From contig NZ_JAYSGI010000001.1 in NCBI RefSeq assembly GCF_041912895.1, positions 434,001 through 498,000 on the forward strand: a DNA stretch of 64,000 nt. Direction: 5' to 3'. A program made the position numbers and the translations under genes. Within the stretch, counting starts at the first letter, position 1; each line of letters opens with the position of its first letter. Positions 15,731 through 24,356 of the stretch are shown piece by piece. The DNA is from Pelagerythrobacter sp041912895 (GTDB lineage Bacteria > Pseudomonadota > Alphaproteobacteria > Sphingomonadales > Sphingomonadaceae). A model generated the notes under the pieces. It had not been told where the DNA came from. It made no database searches and was given only the letters and a program-made list of their open reading frames with translations.

Positions 15731-18244
15731 ATGGCCGAAAAGTCCCACACAGAGTATTTCCGTTACCGCATCCGCCGCGATGCCTCGGGCGCGTTGAGCT
15801 GGTTTCGGGAAAACTGGCGCGAGAAGCGCTGGTTCCGCTGGTTCGCGATCCTGCTGGGCGCGGCGCTGGCGCTGTGGATCGTCGCCTGGGCGCTGCTCGC
15901 ACGTGATTTGCCCGATGCCGACATGCTGCTCGAATACGAACCGCCGCTGCCCACGATGGTGCGCGGGATCGACGGCGACATCGTCTATTCCTACGCGCGC
16001 GAGCGGCGGGTTCAGTTGCAATATCCCGACTTCCCGCAACAGCTGATCGAGGCCTATCTCGCGGCCGAAGACAAGACTTTCTTCACCCATGGCGGGATCG
16101 ACATGGGCGGCCTCGCGGGCGCGGTGATCGATTACGTCAGCAAGCTCGGCTCGGGCGAGCGCGCGGTCGGCGGCTCGACGATCACTCAGCAGGTGGCGAA
16201 GAACATCCTGCTGTCGAACGAATATTCGATCACGCGCAAGCTCAAGGAAATGATGCTCGCGCGCCGGATCGAAAGCGCGCTGACGAAACAGCAGATCCTC
16301 GAACTCTATCTCAACGAAATTCCGCTCGGCCGCCGCAGCTTCGGCGTGCAGGCCGCCTCGCGCGCCTATTTCGACAAGGACGTCGACGATCTCGAACTGC
16401 ACGAGATGGCGTTCCTCGCGATTCTGCCCAAGGCGCCCGAGCGCTATGGGCGCAAGCAATACGAAGGCATGGCGATCGAGCGGCGCAATTTCGTGCTCGA
16501 CCAGATGGTGGACAACGGCTTCGTATCCTCCGCCGAAGCAGCCACGGCGAAAGCGCAGCCGCTGGGCCTCAAGCCGATGCGCGAGCAATACAGCACCGCC
16601 GACGCCGGCTATTTCTTCGAGGAAGTGCGCCGCAACCTGATGGAGGATTTCGGCGAGACGGCGGACGACGGGCGCAACAGCGTCTACGCCGGCGGGCTGT
16701 GGGTCCGCACCTCGCTCGATCCCGAACTGCAATCGGCCGCGCGCGATGCGCTGCGCGGCGGCATGATGCGTTATCACGGCAACCGCGGCTGGCCCGGCCC
16801 GGTTGCGACGATCGACCCCGACAACGGCGATCTGATCCAGCAATTGCGCTCGTCGAACCTCGGAATCAGCTATGACGACTGGCGCGTCGGCGTGGTTACC
16901 GAACGCAGCGGCGGCTCGGCTACGATCGGGCTGACCGACGGCGAAAGCTATCCGCTGAGCGGCTTCCCCGATGCGCTGAACGTCGGCGATGTCGTGGCGG
17001 TGGAGCAGGCGGGCAATGGCTACCGCCTGCGCTCGGTACCCGAGGTGTCGGGCGGCTTCGTCGCGATGGCGCCGCTGACCGGCCGCGTGCTCGCGATGCA
17101 GGGTGGGTTCGACAGCCGGCTGAGCGACTTCAATCGCGCGACGCAGGCCGACCGCCAACCGGGATCGACGATCAAGCCGTTCGTCTATGCCGCCGGGCTC
17201 GACCACGGGATGACCCCGGCGACGCAAGTGCCCGACCAGACGTTCTGTTTCTACCAGGGTGCGCGGCTGGGCGAGAAATGCTTCCGCAACTTCGGCGGCG
17301 GCGGCGGTGGGGTGCACACGATGCGCTGGGGGCTCGAACAGAGCCGCAACCTAATGACCGTCCACATCGCGATGGACGCCGGGATGCCCAACGTCATCAA
17401 GACCTTCGAGCGGGTCGGCATCGGCAGCTACGAGCCCTATCCGGCCTTCGCGCTGGGCGCGGGCGACACCACGGTGCTCAAGATGGTCAGCGCCTATTCC
17501 GCGCTCGCCAACCACGGGCGCCAGAATCCGCCGACGCTGATCGACTACGTGCAGGACCGCCACGGCAAGGTCATCTGGCGCGCCGACAAGCGGGCATGCC
17601 AGCGCTGCAACATGGCCGAGTGGGACGGGCAGGCAATGCCGCGACCGGGGCTGAGCGGCAGGCAGGTGCTCGATCCGCGCACCGCCTATCAGGTCGTCCA
17701 CATGCTGCGCGGCGTGGTCACGCGCGGCACCGCGGTGCGGCTGCGCAGCCTGAACCTGCCGCTGTTCGGCAAGACCGGCACCACCACCGGCCCGACCAAC
17801 GCGTGGTTCGTGGGCGGATCGCCCGACATCATCGCCGGGATGTACCTCGGCTTCGACCAGCCGCGGAACATGGGCGGCTGGGTCCAGGGCGGCAACACCG
17901 CCGCGCCGATCTTCAAGGATTTCGTCGAGCAGACCCGCTCGCACTGGACCGACGAGCCCTTCGTCGCGCCCGCCGGGGTGCGCATGGTGCGGATCGACCG
18001 GCGGTCGGGCAAGCGCGTGTTCGACGGCACCCCGAGCGACGAGCCGCTGGCCGCGATCATCTGGGAGGCGTTCAAGCCCGACACCGAGCCGCCGCGCCGC
18101 ACGCGCGCCGACGCGATCGAGGCCAAGCGGCGCGAGTTCCTCGACCTGATCCGCGCAGGCCAGCGCGCGCGGCAGGACGCCGCGTTCGGCGACGCCTTCG
18201 GCGAGCCGTCGGACTTCGTCGAGGAGCAGGGCGGAATTTACTGA
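15731..18244 (+). CDS. mrcA: Penicillin-binding protein 1A (bifunctional transglycosylase/transpeptidase)
   Basis: An 837-residue class A PBP that polymerises and crosslinks peptidoglycan in the periplasm. A transmembrane anchor lies at about 36-57. The GT51 transglycosylase domain follows, with the catalytic glutamate E113 in AAEDKTFFTH and the GGSTITQQVAKN stretch. The transpeptidase domain has its active-site serine S479 in STIK (479-482), the SRN motif at 538-540 and KTG at 681-683. All essential motifs are intact and the length is normal. The long gap to the amidase gene contains a REP-like repeat, so a separate promoter is likely. Family practice also uses the name ponA. Confidence 0.95.
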   Translation: MAEKSHTEYFRYRIRRDASGALSWFRENWREKRWFRWFAILLGAALALWIVAWALLARDLPDADMLLEYEPPLPTMVRGIDGDIVYSYARERRVQLQYPDFPQQLIEAYLAAEDKTFFTHGGIDMGGLAGAVIDYVSKLGSGERAVGGSTITQQVAKNILLSNEYSITRKLKEMMLARRIESALTKQQILELYLNEIPLGRRSFGVQAASRAYFDKDVDDLELHEMAFLAILPKAPERYGRKQYEGMAIERRNFVLDQMVDNGFVSSAEAATAKAQPLGLKPMREQYSTADAGYFFEEVRRNLMEDFGETADDGRNSVYAGGLWVRTSLDPELQSAARDALRGGMMRYHGNRGWPGPVATIDPDNGDLIQQLRSSNLGISYDDWRVGVVTERSGGSATIGLTDGESYPLSGFPDALNVGDVVAVEQAGNGYRLRSVPEVSGGFVAMAPLTGRVLAMQGGFDSRLSDFNRATQADRQPGSTIKPFVYAAGLDHGMTPATQVPDQTFCFYQGARLGEKCFRNFGGGGGGVHTMRWGLEQSRNLMTVHIAMDAGMPNVIKTFERVGIGSYEPYPAFALGAGDTTVLKMVSAYSALANHGRQNPPTLIDYVQDRHGKVIWRADKRACQRCNMAEWDGQAMPRPGLSGRQVLDPRTAYQVVHMLRGVVTRGTAVRLRSLNLPLFGKTGTTTGPTNAWFVGGSPDIIAGMYLGFDQPRNMGGWVQGGNTAAPIFKDFVEQTRSHWTDEPFVAPAGVRMVRIDRRSGKRVFDGTPSDEPLAAIIWEAFKPDTEPPRRTRADAIEAKRREFLDLIRAGQRARQDAAFGDAFGEPSDFVEEQGGIY

Positions 18245-18263
18245 CGCCGCGAAGGAGAGAACG

Positions 18264-18803
18264 ATGAGGCATATGGTTCTGACGGCCGCGCTGGCGGCGT
18301 TTCTCGCGGCCCCGGCGGCGGCCGAACTGCCCGTGGGCGCGAAGGCGCCGCTGTTCGCGACCCAAGCGGCCAAGGGCGGGGAGACCTTCGCCTTCAACTT
18401 GCGCGCCGCGCTCGCGAAGGGTCCGGTCGTGCTCTATTTCTACCCCAAGGCGTTCACCGAGGGTTGCACGCTGGAGGCGCGCCAGTTCGCCGAGGCGGCG
18501 GACGACTTCGCCGCCGCGGGAGCGACCGTGGTGGGCATGTCGGCCGACGACATAGCCACGCTCAAGCGCTTCTCGACCGAGGAATGCGGCAGCAAGTTCG
18601 CGGTCGGCGCCGCATCGCTCAAGATCATCGAGGCCTACGACGCCTCGCTGGTGCGCGAAGGCAAGGCGACCGGGCTGACCGAGCGCACCAGCTACGTGAT
18701 CGACCAGCAAGGCCGCATCGCGTTCGTGCATTCGGACCTCGACTATCGCGATCACGTGCGACTGACGCTGGCCGAGGTGCGGAAGCTCGCGGCCAAGCGC
18801 TGA
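18264..18803 (+). CDS. Exported peroxiredoxin (BCP/AhpC-TSA type)
   Basis: A 179-residue thioredoxin-fold peroxidase with a signal peptide (residues 1-20, ending APAAA), so it should work in the periplasm. The peroxidatic motif is PKAFTEGC, with P61, T65 and the peroxidatic cysteine C68; a second cysteine at C108 could be the resolving one. The C-terminal SYVIDQQGRIAFVHSD stretch is typical of the family. It is preceded by a clear GGAGAG ribosome-binding site and follows PBP1A by 19 bp, which suggests co-transcription. Most BCP proteins are cytoplasmic, so an exported form is less common. The reductant in the periplasm is unknown. Confidence 0.85.
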   Translation: MRHMVLTAALAAFLAAPAAAELPVGAKAPLFATQAAKGGETFAFNLRAALAKGPVVLYFYPKAFTEGCTLEARQFAEAADDFAAAGATVVGMSADDIATLKRFSTEECGSKFAVGAASLKIIEAYDASLVREGKATGLTERTSYVIDQQGRIAFVHSDLDYRDHVRLTLAEVRKLAAKR

Positions 18804-18891
18804 CGCCTGCTGCCCTTTCGCGCTGCCGCCCTTTCGTATCGCGCGCGGCTCGTCTAAGCGGGCCCCCAATTCCTGATCGGAGAACCAACCA

Positions 18892-20019
18892 ATGCGTGCC
18901 GAAGGGCAGGCCCATATCGACCGTATCGATGCCGCCCTGGCGCTCGTGCGCCAGTCGCTCGACTGGGAACGCGCGCTGCGCCGGCTCGACGAGCTGAACG
19001 CACGCGTCCAGGATCCTACGCTGTGGGACGATCCCAAGGAAGCGCAGGCGATCACTCGCGAGCAGAAGCGGCTCGAGAGTGCGGTCGAGACGGTGCGCGA
19101 GATCGAGAGCGAGAAGGCGGACGCGATCGAGTTCGTCGAGATGGGCGAAGCCGAGGGCGATGACGACATCGTCGCGGACGGCCTGTCGAGCCTCGAGAAG
19201 CTCGCCGTGCGCGCCGATGCCGACAAGGTGCAGGCCCTGCTGGCGGGCGAGGCCGACGCCAACGATACCTTCCTCGAGATTCACGCCGGCGCGGGCGGCA
19301 CCGAAAGCCAGGACTGGGCCGAGATGCTGCTACGGATGTACGCCCGCTGGGCGGAGCGCAAGGGCTTCAAGGTCGAGACGGTCGAATACCAGGCGGGCGA
19401 GCAGGCCGGGATCAAGAGCGCGACGCTGCAGATCAAGGGCGAGAACGCCTACGGCTACGCCAAGACCGAGAGCGGCGTCCACCGTCTCGTGCGCATCAGC
19501 CCTTACGACAGCGCGGCGCGGCGGCACACCAGCTTCAGCTCGGTCTGGGTCTATCCGGTCATCGACGACAACATCGCGATCGAGATCAATCCCGCCGACC
19601 TCAAGATCGACACCTATCGCGCCAGCGGCGCGGGCGGACAGCACGTCAACACCACCGATTCGGCGGTGCGTATCACCCACGTACCGAGCGGCATCGTCGT
19701 CGCCAGCCAGAACGACCGCAGCCAGCACAAGAACCGCGACACCGCGATGGGCATGCTGCGCGCGCGGCTCTACGAAGAGGAACTGCGCAAGCGCGAGGAA
19801 GCCGCGAGCGCCGAGCACGCGAGCAAGAGCGACATCGGCTGGGGGCACCAGATCCGCAGCTATGTCCTCCAGCCGTACCAGATGGTGAAGGACCTGCGCA
19901 CCGGGGTCACCTCCACCGCGCCCGACGACGTGCTCGACGGCGCGCTCGACCCGTTCATCTCGGCCGCGCTGGCGCAGCGGGTGACGGGCGAGGCGGTCGA
20001 GGTGGAGGACGTCGACTGA
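18892..20019 (+). CDS. prfB: Peptide chain release factor 2
   Basis: A 375-residue class I release factor that recognises UGA and UAA stop codons and triggers peptide release on the ribosome. The universal GGQ motif is in GAGGQHVN. In the stop-codon recognition loop, the usual SPF tripeptide of RF2 reads SPY (VRISPYDSAARRHTSF). The reading frame is continuous from ATG, so the programmed +1 frameshift that autoregulates prfB in many bacteria is absent. The start at 18892 has GGAG 8-9 bases upstream. A class II-independent helical N-terminal domain is present (DWERALRRLDELNARVQDP). Confidence 0.95.
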   Translation: MRAEGQAHIDRIDAALALVRQSLDWERALRRLDELNARVQDPTLWDDPKEAQAITREQKRLESAVETVREIESEKADAIEFVEMGEAEGDDDIVADGLSSLEKLAVRADADKVQALLAGEADANDTFLEIHAGAGGTESQDWAEMLLRMYARWAERKGFKVETVEYQAGEQAGIKSATLQIKGENAYGYAKTESGVHRLVRISPYDSAARRHTSFSSVWVYPVIDDNIAIEINPADLKIDTYRASGAGGQHVNTTDSAVRITHVPSGIVVASQNDRSQHKNRDTAMGMLRARLYEEELRKREEAASAEHASKSDIGWGHQIRSYVLQPYQMVKDLRTGVTSTAPDDVLDGALDPFISAALAQRVTGEAVEVEDVD

Positions 20020-20075
20020 CGGCGGCGAAGCCTTTTGCCAGCGTCGCCGCTTGCCGCTAGGGCGGTCGGGAAACG

Positions 20076-20816
20076 ATGAAACCGCTGATGTTCCTTGCAT
20101 GCGCCGCGCTGGCGCTCGGGCTGACGGCCTGTAAGCCGGCCGACGGCGGCAGGCCCGAGGCCGCGCGCGAGTTCCCGCTGCCCGATCGCGCGGTGTCGGA
20201 ACTCGGCTCGAACGAATTCTCGACCGAAGACGTGCGCGACAATCGCGGCGAGGCGGAAACGGTAATGGATCTGGCCGGGATCGCACCGGGCATGAGCGTC
20301 GCCGATATCGGCGCGGGCGAGGGATACTACACCGTACGCCTGGCCGACCGCGTGGGCGAGGACGGGCGCGTGCTGGCGCAGGACATCGACCGCGAGGCGC
20401 TCGACCGCCTCGCGCGCCGGGTCGAGCGCGAACGGCTCGACAATGCGTCGATCAAGCTGGGCGAACCGGCCGATCCGATGCTGCCCGAAGACAGCTTCGA
20501 CCGCGTGTTCATGGTCCACATGTACCACGAGATCGGCGAGCCCTACGCCTTCCTCTGGCGCCTGTGGCCGGCGCTGCGCGAAGGCGGGCGGGTGATCGTG
20601 GTCGACGTCGACCGGCCGACCGACCAGCACGGCATCGATCCACTGCTGCTGAGCTGCGAATTGCAGCAGGTCGGCTTCGTGCTCGATACGTTCAAGGACG
20701 CGCCGGAACTGGCAGGGTACTATGCACAGTTCAAGCGGGCGGCTAAGAGGCCGAAACCCGAAGACATCAGGCCATGCCGGGGCGTACCGGAAGAGGCAGG
20801 CAACGCGGCGCAGTAG
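20076..20816 (+). CDS. Lipoprotein with SAM-dependent methyltransferase domain
   Basis: A 246-residue class I methyltransferase-fold protein. SAM-binding motif I is VADIGAGEGYYT at about residues 75-86, motif II is the acidic QDID stretch, and a FDRVFMVHMYHE strand follows. The N-terminus is a lipoprotein signal with the lipobox LTAC and lipidated C19. Methyltransferases normally need cytoplasmic SAM, so a lipid-anchored version is puzzling; similar annotated proteins exist in Gram-negatives, but I know of no proven role. It stands between prfB and the nitronate monooxygenase-like gene, with a 23-bp gap to the latter. Substrate unknown. Confidence 0.7.
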   Translation: MKPLMFLACAALALGLTACKPADGGRPEAAREFPLPDRAVSELGSNEFSTEDVRDNRGEAETVMDLAGIAPGMSVADIGAGEGYYTVRLADRVGEDGRVLAQDIDREALDRLARRVERERLDNASIKLGEPADPMLPEDSFDRVFMVHMYHEIGEPYAFLWRLWPALREGGRVIVVDVDRPTDQHGIDPLLLSCELQQVGFVLDTFKDAPELAGYYAQFKRAAKRPKPEDIRPCRGVPEEAGNAAQ

Positions 20817-20839
20817 TCCGCGAAGGAAACACAGTTAGC

Positions 20840-22246
20840 ATGGCATTCAAGGGACTTAGCCCGATCGTTTACGGTGGCCGCGAGGTCTGGCCGCTCATCG
20901 AGGGCGGCAAGGGCGTTTCGGCGACCAATCACCTCTCCTCCGGCGCATGGGCGGCGGCAGGCGGCATCGGCACCGTGAGCGCGGTGAACGCCGACAGCTA
21001 CGACGCCGAAGGCAAGATTATCCCGCAGGTCTACGACCAACTCACCCGCAAGGAGCGGCACGAACAGCTCGTGCGCTACGCGATCGACGGCGCGACCGAA
21101 CAGGTTCGCCGCGCTTACGACGTGGCAAGCGGCAAGGGCGCGATCAACATCAACGTACTGTGGGAAATGGGTGGTGCGCAGCAGGTGCTCGAAGGCGTGC
21201 TCGAGCGCACCAAGGGGCTCGTCACCGGGGTCACCTGCGGGGCGGGGATGCCCTACAAGCTGGCCGAGATCGCGGCGCGCTTCAACGTCAGCTATCTGCC
21301 GATCATCAGCTCGGCCCGCGCCTTCCGCGCGCTGTGGAAGCGCAGCTATCACAAGGTCAGCGAACTGATGGCGGCGGTGGTCTACGAAGACCCGTGGCTC
21401 GCCGGCGGGCACAACGGCCTCAGCAACGCCGAAGACCCGACGAAACCCGAGGATCCCTATCCCCGCGTCAAGGCGCTGCGCGAGACGATGCGCGCCGAGG
21501 GCGTGTCGGAAGACGTGCCGATCGTGATGGCGGGCGGCGTGTGGTTCCTGCGCGAGTGGGACAACTGGATCGACAATCCCGAGCTTGGCAAGATCGCCTT
21601 CCAGTTCGGCACCCGTCCGCTGCTGACCGAGGAAAGCCCGATCCCGCAAGGGTGGAAGGATATGCTGCGCACGCTCGAGCCGGGCGATGTGCTGCTGCAC
21701 AAGTTCTCCCCCACGGGCTTCTATTCGAGCGCGGTTAAGAACCCGTTCCTGTGGGACCTGATCCACCGCTCCGAACGGCAGATCCCCTATTCCAAGGTCG
21801 AGGCGGGCGAGCACACGGTGCAGCTCGACGTCGGCATCAAGGGCAAGAACTTCTGGGTCACGCCCAAGGACCGCGACCGCGCGCGCAACTGGGCGGCGGA
21901 AGGTTATACCGACGCGCTCAAGACGCCCGACGATACCGTTGTGTTCGTCACTCCCGAAAGCCGGGCCGAAATCCGCAAGGACCAGGCCGACTGCATGGGC
22001 TGCCTGTCGCACTGCGGGTTCTCGTCGTGGAAGGACCACGACGATTTCACCACCGGGCGTCTGGCGGACCCGCGCAGCTTCTGCATCCAGAAAACCCTAC
22101 AGGACATCGCCCACGGCGCCCCGGTGGACGACAACCTCGCCTTCGCCGGCCACGCCGCCTACCGCTTCAAGCAGGACCCGTTCTATTCGAACAACTTCAC
22201 GCCCAGCGTGAAGCAGCTGGTGGACCGGATCCTGACCGGCGACTGA
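20840..22246 (+). CDS. Nitronate monooxygenase-like flavoenzyme with C-terminal cysteine cluster
   Basis: A 468-residue TIM-barrel flavoprotein of the 2-nitropropane dioxygenase/nitronate monooxygenase superfamily, which oxidises alkyl nitronates or related substrates with FMN. The stretches TGVTCGAGMPYKLAEIAARF, VMAGGVWFLREWDNW and AFQFGTRPLLTEES mark the barrel and flavin site. It is longer than ordinary members (about 330-380 residues) because of a C-terminal region containing four cysteines, C385, C388, C392 and C415, in a C-x2-C-x3-C-x22-C array that could bind an iron-sulfur cluster or zinc. The start at 20840 gives the family N-terminus; the open frame runs further upstream into the methyltransferase gene. 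True substrate unknown. Confidence 0.7.
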   Translation: MAFKGLSPIVYGGREVWPLIEGGKGVSATNHLSSGAWAAAGGIGTVSAVNADSYDAEGKIIPQVYDQLTRKERHEQLVRYAIDGATEQVRRAYDVASGKGAININVLWEMGGAQQVLEGVLERTKGLVTGVTCGAGMPYKLAEIAARFNVSYLPIISSARAFRALWKRSYHKVSELMAAVVYEDPWLAGGHNGLSNAEDPTKPEDPYPRVKALRETMRAEGVSEDVPIVMAGGVWFLREWDNWIDNPELGKIAFQFGTRPLLTEESPIPQGWKDMLRTLEPGDVLLHKFSPTGFYSSAVKNPFLWDLIHRSERQIPYSKVEAGEHTVQLDVGIKGKNFWVTPKDRDRARNWAAEGYTDALKTPDDTVVFVTPESRAEIRKDQADCMGCLSHCGFSSWKDHDDFTTGRLADPRSFCIQKTLQDIAHGAPVDDNLAFAGHAAYRFKQDPFYSNNFTPSVKQLVDRILTGD

Positions 22247-22249
22247 CGG

Positions 22250-23269
22250 CTACCGGACCAACGCCTCCAGCACCTGATCGGGCGGGCGGTGCCCGTCGGC
22301 CCAGAAGCGGATATTGGCGATGACTTTCTCGCCCGAGGCTTCGCGGCCTTCCACGGTGGCGCTGCCGATGTGCGGCTGGGCGATGACGTTGGAGAGGGCG
22401 ACGAGGCGGGCGTCGACCTTGGGTTCCTCGGGGAACACGTCGAGCCCCGCGCCGCCGAGGTGGCCGCTTTCCAGCGCCTCGATCATCGCATCGTAGTCGA
22501 CCAGATCGGCGCGCGCGGTGTTTACCAGCGTCGCGCCCGGCTTCATCAGGCCGATCCGCCGCGTGTCGATCAGGCCGCGCGTGTCCGCCGTGGCGGGGCA
22601 GTGCAGGGTAAGGATATCGGATTGCGCGACGAGATCGTCGAGCTTCTCGACGTATTGCGCGCCGAACATCGCCTCCACCGCCTGTGGCAGCGGATGGCGG
22701 TTGTGGTAGCGGATTTCCAGCCCGAAGGCGCGCGCGCGGTAGGCCACCGCTTGGCCGATCCGGCCCATGCCGACGATGCCGAGAACCTTGCCGCCGAGCT
22801 TGTGGCCGAGCATCGCCGAGGGTGCCCAGCCGGTCCAGGCCTCGCGCCGAATCAGCGCGGTGCCTTCGCGCAGCCGGCGAGGCACGCCGATGATCAGCGC
22901 CATCGTCAGGTCCGCGGTGTCGTCGGTGAACACGCCAGGGGTGTTGGTGACCATGATCTTGCGCTTCGCGGCGGCGGCGAGGTCGATATGGTCGGTGCCG
23001 GCGCCGAAACTGGCGATCAGGCCGAGCCGGTCGCCCGCCTGGGCGATCAGATCCGCGTCGATCCGATCGGTGACGGTGGGCACCAGCACGTCGCAATCGT
23101 TCATCGCCGCGATCAGCGCTTCGCGCGAGAGCGGCGCATCGTCGGCATTGAGCCGGGCGTCGAACAGTTCCTCCATCCGCGTCTCGATCGAAGGCAGCAA
23201 GTGCCGCGTTACGATCACGCGCGGCTTGCCCGCGACGCGCCGGTTCGATGTCTCTCCCGTCTGGTCCAT
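22250..23269 (-). CDS. D-2-hydroxyacid dehydrogenase (glyoxylate/hydroxypyruvate reductase-like)
   Basis: A 339-residue NAD(P)-dependent D-isomer-specific 2-hydroxyacid dehydrogenase. The Rossmann loop is GIVGMGRIGQAVA. The catalytic arginine lies in NTARADLVD, the glutamate in LDVFPEEP, and the histidine in QPHIGSA. Such enzymes interconvert glyoxylate, hydroxypyruvate or other 2-keto acids with their D-hydroxyacids in the cytoplasm. It converges on the nitronate monooxygenase-like gene with only a 3-bp gap between stops. The exact substrate cannot be assigned; the NADP/NAD preference is also unclear. Confidence 0.9.
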   Translation of the reverse strand: MDQTGETSNRRVAGKPRVIVTRHLLPSIETRMEELFDARLNADDAPLSREALIAAMNDCDVLVPTVTDRIDADLIAQAGDRLGLIASFGAGTDHIDLAAAAKRKIMVTNTPGVFTDDTADLTMALIIGVPRRLREGTALIRREAWTGWAPSAMLGHKLGGKVLGIVGMGRIGQAVAYRARAFGLEIRYHNRHPLPQAVEAMFGAQYVEKLDDLVAQSDILTLHCPATADTRGLIDTRRIGLMKPGATLVNTARADLVDYDAMIEALESGHLGGAGLDVFPEEPKVDARLVALSNVIAQPHIGSATVEGREASGEKVIANIRFWADGHRPPDQVLEALVR

Positions 23270-23352
23270 GTGTCTCGCGCTAGGACGGTGTGGGGCTTTC
23301 GGTCAAGCGGCGGGGCTTGAAGCGAGGCGGGCTGGCGATTTATGAGAGGCAC

Positions 23353-23829
23353 ATGATGCGCAAGCTGACGATCGCCCTGATGCCGGTTCTCGCCGCGGCT
23401 CTTTCGGCCGTTCCCGCAGCCGCGCAGGAACGCGAGGTGCCGTATTGGGCGACGATCGGCACCTCGAAGCTGAACATGCGCGTGGGGCCGAGCGTCAACT
23501 ATCAGATCGAATGGGTCTACGAACGCGAAGGACTGCCGGTGAAGGTGGTGCGCGTGGTCGAAGGGTGGCGGCTGATCCAGGACCCGGACGGGGCGCAGGG
23601 CTGGGTGGTTGCACGGCTGCTGCGTGCCGATCGCGGTGCGATCGTGACGGGGGACGGGCTGGTGGCGATGCGCGCCGGGCCGTCGGGCGATGCGGACCTG
23701 CGCTGGAATCTCGAGCCGGGCGTCGTCGGCAAGCTCGGCGACTGCGATGCCGGTTGGTGCAGCCTCGACGTCGAGGGCCACGACGGCTGGGTGCCCGCCG
23801 AGCGCCTGTGGGGCGCCGGCGAGCCCTGA
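23353..23829 (+). CDS. Exported SH3-domain protein
   Basis: A 158-residue protein with a signal peptide (residues 1 to about 27, ending in ALSAVPAAAQ) and two bacterial SH3-like repeats: LNMRVGPSVNYQIEWVYERE and MRAGPSGDADLRWNLEPG, each ending in a GW/WV strand (GWVVARLL, GWVPAERLW). Bacterial SH3 modules bind peptidoglycan or act as adaptors. The ATG at 23353 follows GAGAGG by 3-4 bases; an earlier in-frame start at 23290 lacks a signal peptide at the right place. It diverges from the hydroxyacid dehydrogenase gene. A single cysteine pair (DCDAGWC) could form a disulfide in the periplasm. Confidence 0.75.
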   Translation: MMRKLTIALMPVLAAALSAVPAAAQEREVPYWATIGTSKLNMRVGPSVNYQIEWVYEREGLPVKVVRVVEGWRLIQDPDGAQGWVVARLLRADRGAIVTGDGLVAMRAGPSGDADLRWNLEPGVVGKLGDCDAGWCSLDVEGHDGWVPAERLWGAGEP

Positions 23830-23835
23830 TTCGCC

Positions 23836-24261
23836 TCAGGCTGTCGCCGCGGCGTCGGCTTCGGCTTTTCGCACGATAACCTTGGTCCCGTCTTCGGCGG
23901 TGGCTTCCCAACTGCCGTCGTCGGCGCGGGTGCCGTCGGTCCAGCACAGCTCAGCGCCGCCTTCGGGGGTCAGGCAGCTCTTGCCTTCCTTCACGGCCCA
24001 GGTGCCGTGCGAGGTTTCATCGCCGTCCATCGTATCCACGTAAGTGCCGTCGGCGTTGATCATCGTCGTGGTCACCGTGCCGTCGGCCCAGGTCACCTCG
24101 TAGCTCCCGGCCGCCTCTGGGCCAGCGAGTTGTGAAATAGCGACGGTGTCGGCGGGCGTCTGGGTTGCGGCGGTCGTCGCGGCGGGCGCGGCGGGATCCT
24201 CGGCTTGCTGCGAGCAAGCGGCGAGGACGGCCACGGCGGCGATCGAAATCAGCTTCTTCAT
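23836..24261 (-). CDS. Small secreted lipoprotein
   Basis: A 141-residue lipoprotein: signal MKKLISIAAVAVLAAC with the lipidated C16, then an Ala/Thr/Pro-rich spacer (about 20-45) and a small beta-rich domain (SYEVTWADGTVTTTMINADG) with a possible disulfide pair (CLTPEGGAELC). No family is recognised; its form is that of a small Gram-negative outer-membrane or periplasmic lipoprotein. GGAG precedes the ATG at 24261. It converges on the SH3 gene with 6 bp between stops. The frame is open much further upstream, into the thiolase region, but this extension has no lipoprotein signal. Confidence 0.7.
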   Translation of the reverse strand: MKKLISIAAVAVLAACSQQAEDPAAPAATTAATQTPADTVAISQLAGPEAAGSYEVTWADGTVTTTMINADGTYVDTMDGDETSHGTWAVKEGKSCLTPEGGAELCWTDGTRADDGSWEATAEDGTKVIVRKAEADAAATA

Positions 24262-24356
24262 CTCCCGGAACTCCTTATCTTCTGGAGGTAAGGCCATGAT
24301 AGTCCGGTCGAACGCGAGCGGCAAATCCCCGCTCGCCGCTGTCCCCCGCGTTGCGC

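Noticed and set aside
18892..19020. Programmed +1 frameshift in prfB
   Set aside because: The frame is continuous from ATG, with no in-frame UGA or upstream Shine-Dalgarno-like stimulator.
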